From Pirellulaceae bacterium (GTDB lineage: Bacteria; Planctomycetota; Planctomycetia; Pirellulales; Pirellulaceae): a stretch of 64,000 nucleotides of DNA. The notes under the pieces were generated by a model. The model made no database searches. It was not told the DNA's origin and saw only the letters and a list, made by a program, of their open reading frames with translations. Location of the stretch: the NCBI GenBank assembly GCA_016784735.1, contig JADHUC010000003.1, positions 1 through 64,000 of the forward strand, written 5' to 3'. Positions 29,402 through 37,206 of this stretch are shown one piece after another (the first letter of the stretch is position 1; each line of letters begins with the position of its first letter). The translations under genes and the position numbers were made by a program.

Positions 29402-30316
29402 CTACCATGGCCGACCGCCGAAGCCGCCTCCGCGGCCGGAATACGCCTGCAGGACCTGATAACTCGAAAAGGCCAACATGCCGAACATGATGGCCAAAAA
29501 GGTGTCCTCCCGGGCAAACGCAAAGATGGCAACTGCGGCACCGGCTACTACGGAAAGAACTAGCGAGTTGCGGATACCGCTGTGAGGGCTGTAAATCGTG
29601 AATAGTTCCCGCGCGATCTGCCCGCCATCCAATGGATAGACGGGAAGTAGGTTCAGCAGTGCCCAGCCGACGCTGGGTGCTAGCAGGAAGAACAGGGCCA
29701 AGTCCAAAGGCAGGGACGGGATACGCTCTCCGCCCATCCGAACCAACAGAGAATCCAGTGGCCACACCGAAAAACTGGGGGCATATCCCGCTAGTCTTAC
29801 GCACAGAAGGGCCACAGCCACCAGCAGCAACTGTGCCCCGGGACCAGCCGCCGAAATAGCGATCTGGTGGGAGGGGCGCAGGCGTGAGTACGTTTGCCCC
29901 AAGCTGCCGAACGAGCTGCCCTGGTCGGGAACGGCCAGCCCGCCGAAATGGTAAAGCACGATGTAGGCATCCGTCCCGTAGTAACGCATCACCAAGGCGT
30001 GCCCCAACTCATGCACGAGTATCGTCGTGAACACAGCAGCTACCCACACGACCAACAGAATGCCCTGGCCGGGACTAGCGACGGCAGGAGCCCGCCGCAG
30101 TTTTTCAGCCAACTCGGTCTCTCCGGCTTCTTCGAGCTCTTTGATTTGTTCGCCCCGCCCGCGTTCCAACTGGGTGAATTGATCGTGAATCCCCATGGTC
30201 AGATTCCAGCCCAGCAGTAGCGCGGCGAGCCAGAACCAGGGCGCGACGCGCACGCGAAAGCCGAGAAAGCTGAAACGCAGATCGTAACGGGTCGGTTGAG
30301 GTTCGGCCAAGAACAC
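29402..30316 (-). CDS. Site-2 protease family (M50) intramembrane metalloprotease
   Basis: This 304-aa multi-pass membrane protein has the zinc motif HELGH in TTILVHELGHALVMRYYG and the second motif NLLPVYPLDGG. At least five hydrophobic segments are visible (about residues 24-42, 85-105, 145-170, 195-215, 240-275). A Glu/Lys-rich stretch (EQIKELEEAGETELAEKLR) lies between the first two. It would cut membrane-anchored regulators. The start is GTG 30316 after GAGGAGC. The C-terminus is Gly/Arg-rich. Confidence 0.9.
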   Translation of the reverse strand: MFLAEPQPTRYDLRFSFLGFRVRVAPWFWLAALLLGWNLTMGIHDQFTQLERGRGEQIKELEEAGETELAEKLRRAPAVASPGQGILLVVWVAAVFTTILVHELGHALVMRYYGTDAYIVLYHFGGLAVPDQGSSFGSLGQTYSRLRPSHQIAISAAGPGAQLLLVAVALLCVRLAGYAPSFSVWPLDSLLVRMGGERIPSLPLDLALFFLLAPSVGWALLNLLPVYPLDGGQIARELFTIYSPHSGIRNSLVLSVVAGAAVAIFAFAREDTFLAIMFGMLAFSSYQVLQAYSGRGGGFGGRPW

Positions 30317-30416
30317 GATTCAGCTCCTCGCAACAACAGACGGGATCCCCGCAGAGAATTGTAGCACAAAGTCCCTCCGGCACTGTAGGCCATCGCACGA
30401 GCTTCGCGCAAGAGAA

Positions 30417-30445
30417 AAGAGGGCGTCGAAACTCGACGCCCTCTT
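30417..30445. terminator. Strong hairpin terminator
   Basis: Perfect 13-bp arms (AAGAGGGCGTCGA and TCGACGCCCTCTT) surround a 3-base loop. On the minus strand the hairpin follows a small open frame ending at 30473 and is trailed by a T-containing stretch, as an intrinsic terminator would be. Confidence 0.75.
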
Positions 30446-30472
30446 CCTCGCGCATCACGGATGGGGAGTGAA

Positions 30473-30618
30473 TTACAGTGCGCCTGTGGGGGCACTGACC
30501 ATGGAGGTTGAATTATCGGCCACGGGCATCAGGGGAAGACCGTCTTTGCCGCCGGCATACCCGCGCAGGTACACCACGCGACGCTAAGGGACAAGGAGAG
30601 TATCAGTAGCTTTGTCAT
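30473..30618 (-). pseudogene. Small exported peptide gene, apparently frameshifted
   Basis: From ATG 30618 a 29-codon frame encodes a signal-peptide-like MTKLLILSLSLSVAWCTCAG and stops at 30529. The next reading frame continues with coding-like sequence, AGGKDGLPLMPVADNSTSM, to TAA at 30473, then the strong terminator at 30417-30445. Together they look like one peptide of about 48 residues split by a one-base shift, or a real 29-aa peptide followed by chance sequence. GGAG lies 10 bp before the ATG. Family unknown. Confidence 0.45.
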
Positions 30619-31035
30619 CTTTTCGCGACTCCGTGCTTGATGGTTGTTTGGGCTCCAAGGAAACTCATGGTGGTCGTTCTGGCACTGTAATTTCCTATCG
30701 GGTCGACGCCGTTAACACCGCAGCCATCTTCATATACACGTTGCAACGCAAAGGACTGGCCAGTCTGGATTCTCCGGAACCAAAGGCACAACAGTTAGAG
30801 ATTCGCTGACGCGGCCAATGCGTACCGGTATGGCCTGCCAAGCCTCTTCGAGGTGGTGCCGTCATCGAAGTCCGGTGGGCTACACAATGGCCCGAGGCCT
30901 GGATCGAGAGGAGGGTTGTATGGGTTGTATCCGTCGGATAGCATCCCGGACGACAGGGCGTTGGAGGGCACGACAACCGAACGAAATTGACAGGCGGTGT
31001 CTGCAATGCACGAACGAGAGCCCCGGCGGATTAGA
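30619..31035. other. Intergenic region, no clear gene
   Basis: About 415 bp. A minus-strand frame here (30795-31136) reads SSGMLSDGYNPYNPPLDPGL, which is mildly protein-like but has no start signal and overlaps the next gene. I see no strong hairpin. It may hold remnants of a lost gene. Confidence 0.35.
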
Positions 31036-34000
31036 ATGGCAAGATTGCAGTCGTTTTTCCTTGCAGCATTTCTGTGCGCGACCATTGCATCTGCAGCCGA
31101 GGATTCTGGAATCCTCTTCGTCGGCGACAGGAGCAACTATGTCGCATCCGGCCTGCACGCACTTGAAGTGCCCTTTCGCGACGTCTCGCCAGGCGATTTG
31201 ATCAATGGCGACGTCTGCCTGTTCGACTATCGCGTCGTGGTCTGCGGCATGGACGTACGCCGAGACGGGCTGAGTTCGATCAAGGATGCCGTCCGGGCCT
31301 TTGCGGAAACCGGCGGCGTCGTGCTCTGTTTCAGGTCGTCCAGTGGCGATGCGTGGCTCCCCGTGCCGGCAAAGAAGGATCGGGCCTACGCGGTGGGCAA
31401 GATGCTCGACCCCGAGCACGCCATCTTCAATACACCACACGAGTTCGACGAAGCGACACTCCGGGATGTCCACGGCGGCTCGATCTACTCCGGCTTCTAC
31501 GCGTTGGGAGAAGACTGGCGACCGCTGCTGTCAGCCGGCAAACAACAGAGTTGGGACAAGACTCCATCACAGCACGCAGGCGACCATTACGGCATCATCG
31601 AACTCGAACTGGGCCGCGGCAGGATCATGATGTGCCAAATGATCCCGGCATATGCGTGGTTCAAAGACGCGAAAGGCAATTCCGACTGTGCGGGCGCACG
31701 TTTCTTCGAAAACCTGGTCCGATACTCGCTCTCCTCGGCCGTCAAGCGGGAAGGACCACGCCAACCTCGCGTCCGCCCCGACGCGTATGCGGCCAGCCTG
31801 GCAGACATCATGCGAACGCCCGAGGGACAGGATGGCCTGCGAATGGACAAGTCTGAATGGCGTTTCACTTCCACCGGACCGTTCACCGGCACTTACGACC
31901 GCCGCGGTGTCTACACAATCTCGCACGGCAAGGAACCCTCATCACCCGGCAACTTCGGCCAGGTGGCACGGCGTGTCACGATCGCCGAAGATGCCCAGCG
32001 TGTAATGCTGCGCGTCTATCAGAGTGACGACTACTGCGGCGGTCGGGAGCCGAAGATGGTCGGCGATCAACGTGTCAGCAGTTCGATGAACATGAAGCAA
32101 GGCTATCGCTTTCGACAAGTGCTGATCGACGACGTGGTCGTCGCCGAGACCGATGTGCTGGGCCGTAACGTCCAACCTGCAAGCGAAAGGATCGGGTGGT
32201 ACGACATCAGCGACGCGGTCAAAGACAAGGAAGAAGTAACGCTTGCCCTGAAGGTCGTGGACCGCAAGGGCACGGGCGAGGAGACGTTTCCCGTCGACTG
32301 TTACTTCGCCTGCATTGATGTCCGCACGGATTTCGTTCGTATCGAGGCAAACAAACTTGCGGCCGATGGCTACGCGGAAACGGACGCGGGGATGGCGCTT
32401 GCCGGTGATGCCGGGTCGCTTTCGCTGGACGCATCTGTACGGAAAGGCCAGTATGTCGTCGCGTTCCGTCTGCTGGATCATCCCTACGGGCAGGGCTCAG
32501 CACAGATCCTGGTCAATGGTCGCTCCGCCGCAGCCGTTCAGGCCTCGGCGGACGATTTCCGCTTCTGGTGGGTCACCACGCCGCCAATGTCGATCGACGA
32601 AGGCGACCGGATTGCTCTATCTACGAAACGGGATGGCGAAGAACGTTTGGCCGTGTCGGACGTGGCTCTGATTCCGGCGGACCTGTGCGGGGCCGGAAGT
32701 GCGACGGCAAATCCGGAAACGCCGATGGCAAAATCGCCCGTTTTCAAGCCCAGGCCGCCGGCCTCGCACGAGCGCGTCAAGCTGTCGGTGACGGAGCCCG
32801 TTGGAGTGGCAAGAACGGACGAAATCGCAAGCCAGGCAGTCCAGTTTGCCTTCGGCACACTGCGACCCTCGTCCCAAGTGACAGTGACGGCAGATGGTGC
32901 GAAGGCGTTGCCCAGTCAGATACGACCGTTCGCCTACTGGCCGGACGGGAGCATTCAGGCGGCCGTTGTGACGTTTCCGGTCGACGTGAAAGCGAGTGCG
33001 AAGGCAGATTACGAAATTCACTTCGGCAGCCAGGTGAGCGCCCCTGCTGTGCCCGCTCCGTTGACGGTAGAGGAAACGGCCGATCGTTTCGTGATCGACA
33101 CGGGCCGGCTGCGCGTCGAGATACCGCGAAAATCTGGCCAAGTGGTGTCGGCACTCTCCGTAGACGGCCAAGCCGTCACGTTTCCAGATGACGCGTCATG
33201 GGGCCTTGAGTTGGAAACCGAAGACGGACGCATATCGCGCACCGATGGTGTCACGGCCACGTCGTGCGTGCTGGCCGAGCGCGGACCGCTTCGGGCCGTT
33301 GTTGTGAAGACGGGCAAGCTGGCCGATGAGAAAGGAGAGCTGATCGAGTACCGCTACGAGTTGCACTTCACGCGAGGCTCGGCCGAGGTCCGCTTCTTTC
33401 CCAGGTTCAGTAACATGGCCAACGCTTCGGGCGTATTCATCAAGCGGTTGTCGTTGGACCTTCCTTGGCAGACAGCAAGTGCATCGGTGTATTACGCGCC
33501 GTCGGAGAATGGGAAACCGGTTCGCGTCGAGGCCGAGGGTTCGATCGACATTTACCAGCATCTCCACGACACCTTAACGATCACCGGCGACGGAATTCCG
33601 GCCGATGCGAGCCTGTCGCGCGCTCCGGCACGGATGACAGGTTGGACGACTCTGGACGGCGCGACGCAGTTGAAAGTCGGCCTGCGGTACCCATGGCAGA
33701 TGTACCCCAAGCGAATGCGAGTCGATGGTGGATTGAAAATCGACTTGGTCCCCGAGCCACTGGCCGACGAAGACATCCCCGACGTGGCCAAGAAGCCGCC
33801 CGAAGTGCCCGGCCGAACCATCGGCGGGGTCGGCTATCCGCAAGCCATGGGCCATCCCGGTGTGTTTCGCCTGAACGCGGGCGAGAGTGTCAGCCACGAG
33901 TTGTGGCTTTCGTTCGGGAATAACGACCCGCGGCCCATCAAGGAGCAGTTTGCCGCCGGCCTGAATCCGTTGCGCGCGTGGGTCGATCCGGCGTACGTGG

Positions 34001-35085
34001 CCAAGACTCGTGTGTTTTGCCCGTTCCATCCCACCGACCCACAGACCTTCCCCCGTTACGAAAAGGCCGTCGACCGGGCATACAATGTTTTCATGAAGCG
34101 TCGGCAAGATCGAAAGCAATACGGCATGGAGAACTTCGGGGACGATACGTTCGAATGGGGTTACGGACCGGTCTACACGTTCTGGAGCAATCAGGAAGAC
34201 GATCGGACGCACGGTATGCTGATGCAATACGCACGTTCCGGCGACCTGCGGTGGTGGGAACTCGGCGAGCAAGCGGCGCGACACTACCGAGACGTCGATT
34301 GCATTGTCGCATCGCCCAACCGTCCCGACCGCCTTGGCGGTCCCATTCACCACAATAACCGCCACTTTGTGTCCGAGGGTTGGGTCGCCGATCACACCCA
34401 CGCCTCGGCCAGCACTGGGCATTCGTGGATCGAGGGATTGATCGACTACTGGCTGTTGACCGGCGACTCATTGGCAGGCGAAGCAGCCGTCCGCATGGGC
34501 GACTGGTACGTCCGCAAAGTCGATGCCTTCCAGTTCGGTGCCGGGGGCCAGGAGCGCGGGCAGGGTTGGGCGCTCACGGCACTCACGTCAATCTATCGGG
34601 CGACCGGGGATCGGCGATACCTGGACGCCGCCCAGCGCGTGCAGGACTGGATCAACGACTGGCAGGATCCCATCCGCGGCGTGATCAGCGTGCCGATCAG
34701 CGAGCAACCCAGCTACGAAGGCGGCACGACGTTCATGCACGGGATCGTCGCTCACGGCGTGGCACGGCTGTACGAAGTGACCGGCGATCCGCAGACGCTA
34801 CGCTCGCTGCGCGGCCTGTCGGAATGGATCGTCACCGAACCCATGGGCCCGCCGGGGCGTTTCTGGTACAAGCAAGCGCCGAGCTGCAAGCGCAGCTATG
34901 GCTACAACGGCAAAGCCATGACGGCCACGAGCTATCTGTACGAGTTCACCGGCGACGATTACATGGCAACCGTCACCGAAGAGATTTTCGATCACATCTC
35001 GCCGAGTATCCGGAGCATGCCGTTTCTGACCCCAACGATGGCACACATGGCCAGATGGCGGAAGTCGTCTGCACCGAGCCGGTGA
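31036..35085 (+). CDS. Large secreted protein: GATase-like N-terminus fused to exo-rhamnogalacturonan lyase-like (PcRGLX/YetA) domains
   Basis: This 1349-aa protein has a Sec signal (MARLQSFFLAAFLCATIASA). Residues about 25-240 look like a class I glutamine-amidotransferase-like domain (GILFVGDRSNYVASGLHALE). A beta-rich region follows to about 560. From about 590 the sequence resembles the PcRGLX/YetA-like lyase family: an N-terminal barrel (VQFAFGTLRPSSQVTVTADG), a beta-sandwich (FVIDTGRLRVEIPRKSGQV) and a C-terminal alpha/alpha toroid (WIEGLIDYWLLTGDSLAGEA). It probably acts on rhamnogalacturonan-type pectin. ATG 31036 was chosen by the signal peptide; the ribosome site is weak. Confidence 0.7.
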   Translation: MARLQSFFLAAFLCATIASAAEDSGILFVGDRSNYVASGLHALEVPFRDVSPGDLINGDVCLFDYRVVVCGMDVRRDGLSSIKDAVRAFAETGGVVLCFRSSSGDAWLPVPAKKDRAYAVGKMLDPEHAIFNTPHEFDEATLRDVHGGSIYSGFYALGEDWRPLLSAGKQQSWDKTPSQHAGDHYGIIELELGRGRIMMCQMIPAYAWFKDAKGNSDCAGARFFENLVRYSLSSAVKREGPRQPRVRPDAYAASLADIMRTPEGQDGLRMDKSEWRFTSTGPFTGTYDRRGVYTISHGKEPSSPGNFGQVARRVTIAEDAQRVMLRVYQSDDYCGGREPKMVGDQRVSSSMNMKQGYRFRQVLIDDVVVAETDVLGRNVQPASERIGWYDISDAVKDKEEVTLALKVVDRKGTGEETFPVDCYFACIDVRTDFVRIEANKLAADGYAETDAGMALAGDAGSLSLDASVRKGQYVVAFRLLDHPYGQGSAQILVNGRSAAAVQASADDFRFWWVTTPPMSIDEGDRIALSTKRDGEERLAVSDVALIPADLCGAGSATANPETPMAKSPVFKPRPPASHERVKLSVTEPVGVARTDEIASQAVQFAFGTLRPSSQVTVTADGAKALPSQIRPFAYWPDGSIQAAVVTFPVDVKASAKADYEIHFGSQVSAPAVPAPLTVEETADRFVIDTGRLRVEIPRKSGQVVSALSVDGQAVTFPDDASWGLELETEDGRISRTDGVTATSCVLAERGPLRAVVVKTGKLADEKGELIEYRYELHFTRGSAEVRFFPRFSNMANASGVFIKRLSLDLPWQTASASVYYAPSENGKPVRVEAEGSIDIYQHLHDTLTITGDGIPADASLSRAPARMTGWTTLDGATQLKVGLRYPWQMYPKRMRVDGGLKIDLVPEPLADEDIPDVAKKPPEVPGRTIGGVGYPQAMGHPGVFRLNAGESVSHELWLSFGNNDPRPIKEQFAAGLNPLRAWVDPAYVAKTRVFCPFHPTDPQTFPRYEKAVDRAYNVFMKRRQDRKQYGMENFGDDTFEWGYGPVYTFWSNQEDDRTHGMLMQYARSGDLRWWELGEQAARHYRDVDCIVASPNRPDRLGGPIHHNNRHFVSEGWVADHTHASASTGHSWIEGLIDYWLLTGDSLAGEAAVRMGDWYVRKVDAFQFGAGGQERGQGWALTALTSIYRATGDRRYLDAAQRVQDWINDWQDPIRGVISVPISEQPSYEGGTTFMHGIVAHGVARLYEVTGDPQTLRSLRGLSEWIVTEPMGPPGRFWYKQAPSCKRSYGYNGKAMTATSYLYEFTGDDYMATVTEEIFDHISPSIRSMPFLTPTMAHMARWRKSSAPSR

Positions 35086-35144
35086 CTCGGTTCGCCGACG
35101 AATGAATGCGATCACATTGGGAAGCAACAGAAAGTGAGGACGTC

Positions 35145-36494
35145 ATGAAGCAAGAACGATCCCGCCGGGAATTCCTTCGACGATGCGGACCTGCTGCTGC
35201 ACTCGCGTTCGTCCCAACCACCGCGCAATGTGCGACGGCTTCAACTGCGGCCGGAGTATCGGCTCGTAAGGATTTGACGCGCCTTCGCGCCAAAGCGTTG
35301 GACGGTGAAGTCCACCTGAGCGTCTACAAGTCCACGCCCGCGTTTCAGAGCAAAACGGGGCAAGAACGTTTCAGAACGATCCGCGTCTACCGGCGCGAAG
35401 AACCCGCCTTCACCTTCGGACAGGACTACGCGGAGTACTTTGATGGTCTTTCCTACCAGGATGCCGAACTGATCTTCCAAGGACCGCTGGAAGCTACCAA
35501 CAACCGCAAGTTCACATACGTCGACAGTACGGTAAAGACGGGCTCGACCTATGCCTATTGGATGGCTCCTGCCGAAGGAGAACCGACTGGTCCGGCCGCC
35601 GTCAAGGTCCGCGATCCTGAAGTTTGGTGGACGCCGGAGAAGATCGAGCAGGCCACTGTCGAACTCCAGAAGAAGCATCCCGACGTAGTCACGGTGAACA
35701 CCATCGGCCAGACGGTCCGCGGGCAGAAGCTGCGCGCCATTCGGCTGGGAAAGGGCAACCGCCGCATCGCCTTGGTCGGCGCCCTTCATGCCGGTGAATC
35801 GGGCCCCGAACTGATGATCCCGGCTTTCGAACAAATTCTTGCCGGGCACAAAGAACTGCTCGCGCACGTTTCCATCGCGGCCATAGCTGCAGTCAATCTG
35901 GACGAACGCCAGAGACTGGCCGAGGGCACGCCATGGTACCTTCGCACGAATGCCAACGGCGTCGACCTGAATCGCAACTATCCCGCCGATTGGGACACCG
36001 TGGATTATGGATACGGGTTGGACACGTCCGATCCCGATTCGATGACCTATCGCGGGCCAGCCCCGGCCAGTGAACCGGAGACGCGAGCCGTGATGGACTT
36101 CCTGCGAACCGATCCTGTCGAAGCGGTCTACGCGTTCCATTGCCTCGCCAGCATCTGCGGCGCGCACTTGCTCGGTCCAAAGTGCGCCGCGAACGACGAA
36201 GCTTTCAAGGCAAAGTGCACAGGTTTCGCCACGGCGTATGGCCTTGGCATGGATCGTTCGCTTCCGGCGGACGGCGTCTTTCGGCTTGGCACCTCGGCGG
36301 GCAGCCTGCCGGCATGGTGCTACCGGGAATTGGGCGTACCGGCATTTGATTTGGAGATTTCCTCGCGCGAGTCCGAAGCTCGGGAGAAATGCGTCGTCGA
36401 TCGAACCGATCGGCCGTTGCTTGAAGCCTACCAACAACGCCACGCCAACGGCCTCCGCGCCGTCCTCGAAGCCATGATCGCCAGGAAACTCTGA
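35145..36494 (+). CDS. M14 family zinc carboxypeptidase, Tat-exported
   Basis: This 449-aa protein opens with a twin-arginine signal (SRREFLRRCGPAAALAF). The M14 zinc site is visible: H and E in ALHAGESGPEL, the substrate-binding NANGVDLNRNYPADW, the third zinc His probably in VYAFHCLASICGAH, and the catalytic Glu in AFDLEISSRES. A fibronectin-like stretch before the catalytic domain (about residues 45-160) is beta-rich. ATG 35145 follows GAGG. It lies 60 bp after the lyase-like gene, so it is probably in one transcription unit with it. Confidence 0.88.
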   Translation: MKQERSRREFLRRCGPAAALAFVPTTAQCATASTAAGVSARKDLTRLRAKALDGEVHLSVYKSTPAFQSKTGQERFRTIRVYRREEPAFTFGQDYAEYFDGLSYQDAELIFQGPLEATNNRKFTYVDSTVKTGSTYAYWMAPAEGEPTGPAAVKVRDPEVWWTPEKIEQATVELQKKHPDVVTVNTIGQTVRGQKLRAIRLGKGNRRIALVGALHAGESGPELMIPAFEQILAGHKELLAHVSIAAIAAVNLDERQRLAEGTPWYLRTNANGVDLNRNYPADWDTVDYGYGLDTSDPDSMTYRGPAPASEPETRAVMDFLRTDPVEAVYAFHCLASICGAHLLGPKCAANDEAFKAKCTGFATAYGLGMDRSLPADGVFRLGTSAGSLPAWCYRELGVPAFDLEISSRESEAREKCVVDRTDRPLLEAYQQRHANGLRAVLEAMIARKL

Positions 36495-36558
36495 CAGCTA
36501 CGATTGAACACGAAGTTCTTTCCTCTGCCTGATCGCTGTGCCGTGCTACAATACTGAC

Positions 36559-36918
36559 ATGGTCCCGAGAATCTCTTCAGAACAACGAAAAGCTCTCGAC
36601 GAGCACTGTGGTCAGCCGATTTTTGTCGTTGACCCAGAACGGCAACAGAGGTTCGCCCTGCTCTCTGACAAGGACGATCGTGTCCGCGATCTGCTGGCCG
36701 ATACGAGTGACGGCAGCGAGTGGACGGCAGAGAAAGAAGCTCGCCGCTCTGAACTGATCGACAAAGACATCGCTGGCACAATCTCCGCGGACGAACGGAC
36801 GGAGCTTGCCATTCTGGATCGGCAAGGCAACGAACACTACGACAGAGTCGCACCTCGTCCCATGGAAGGGGCTCGTCGGCTTCACCAGCAACTTCTCGAT
36901 CGCCGTGCCGGTCAGTAG
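36559..36918 (+). CDS. Small hypothetical protein, antitoxin-like
   Basis: This 119-aa charged protein has MVPRISSEQRKALDEHCGQP at the start. Its C-terminal half WTAEKEARRSELIDKDIAGT is followed by an acidic, helical region ending in RVAPRPMEGARRLHQQLL. I recall similar small proteins in planctomycete genomes, often beside toxin-like genes, so antitoxin is a guess. No toxin-like gene follows here. Downstream to 37206 no convincing frame is seen. Confidence 0.6.
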   Translation: MVPRISSEQRKALDEHCGQPIFVVDPERQQRFALLSDKDDRVRDLLADTSDGSEWTAEKEARRSELIDKDIAGTISADERTELAILDRQGNEHYDRVAPRPMEGARRLHQQLLDRRAGQ

Positions 36919-37206
36919 TAAGACAGCCGCCGGGCAAGAGCTTCCCTCGTTCAAACGTCGAAGGACATTTTTCGCCGGGGCCCCGACGGGCGGCACGCTT
37001 TCAGAAAAACGAGAGGGGAGCATAGGCCTCAGCGGCAAGGAGTTACGGCTGACGCCCGGCAATCGGCGGCCTGTCGCGGATGTAAAACGATTGATGCGAC
37101 ATCCGGTTTATGCGAAGCTATGGGGGTCAGGAGTTGCCAAATTCTGCGGGATGCAGAGCTGAGTAAGATCTCGCTCTCCAGAGCCCAACAAAGGAGGCAC
37201 AAAGAG
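36919..37206. other. Intergenic region with mobile-element-like sequence
   Basis: No gene is seen. The segment near 37119-37146 contains GGGGTCAGGAGTTGCCAAAT, which resembles sequence I recall beside Y1-type REP transposases. The ribosome site of the ankyrin gene (AAAGGAGG) lies at 37189-37196. Confidence 0.4.

Noticed and set aside
36577-37062. Minus-strand 161-codon frame opposite the small antitoxin-like gene
   Set aside because: The plus-strand product has consistent helical, charged character and a plausible start; the opposite frame does not.
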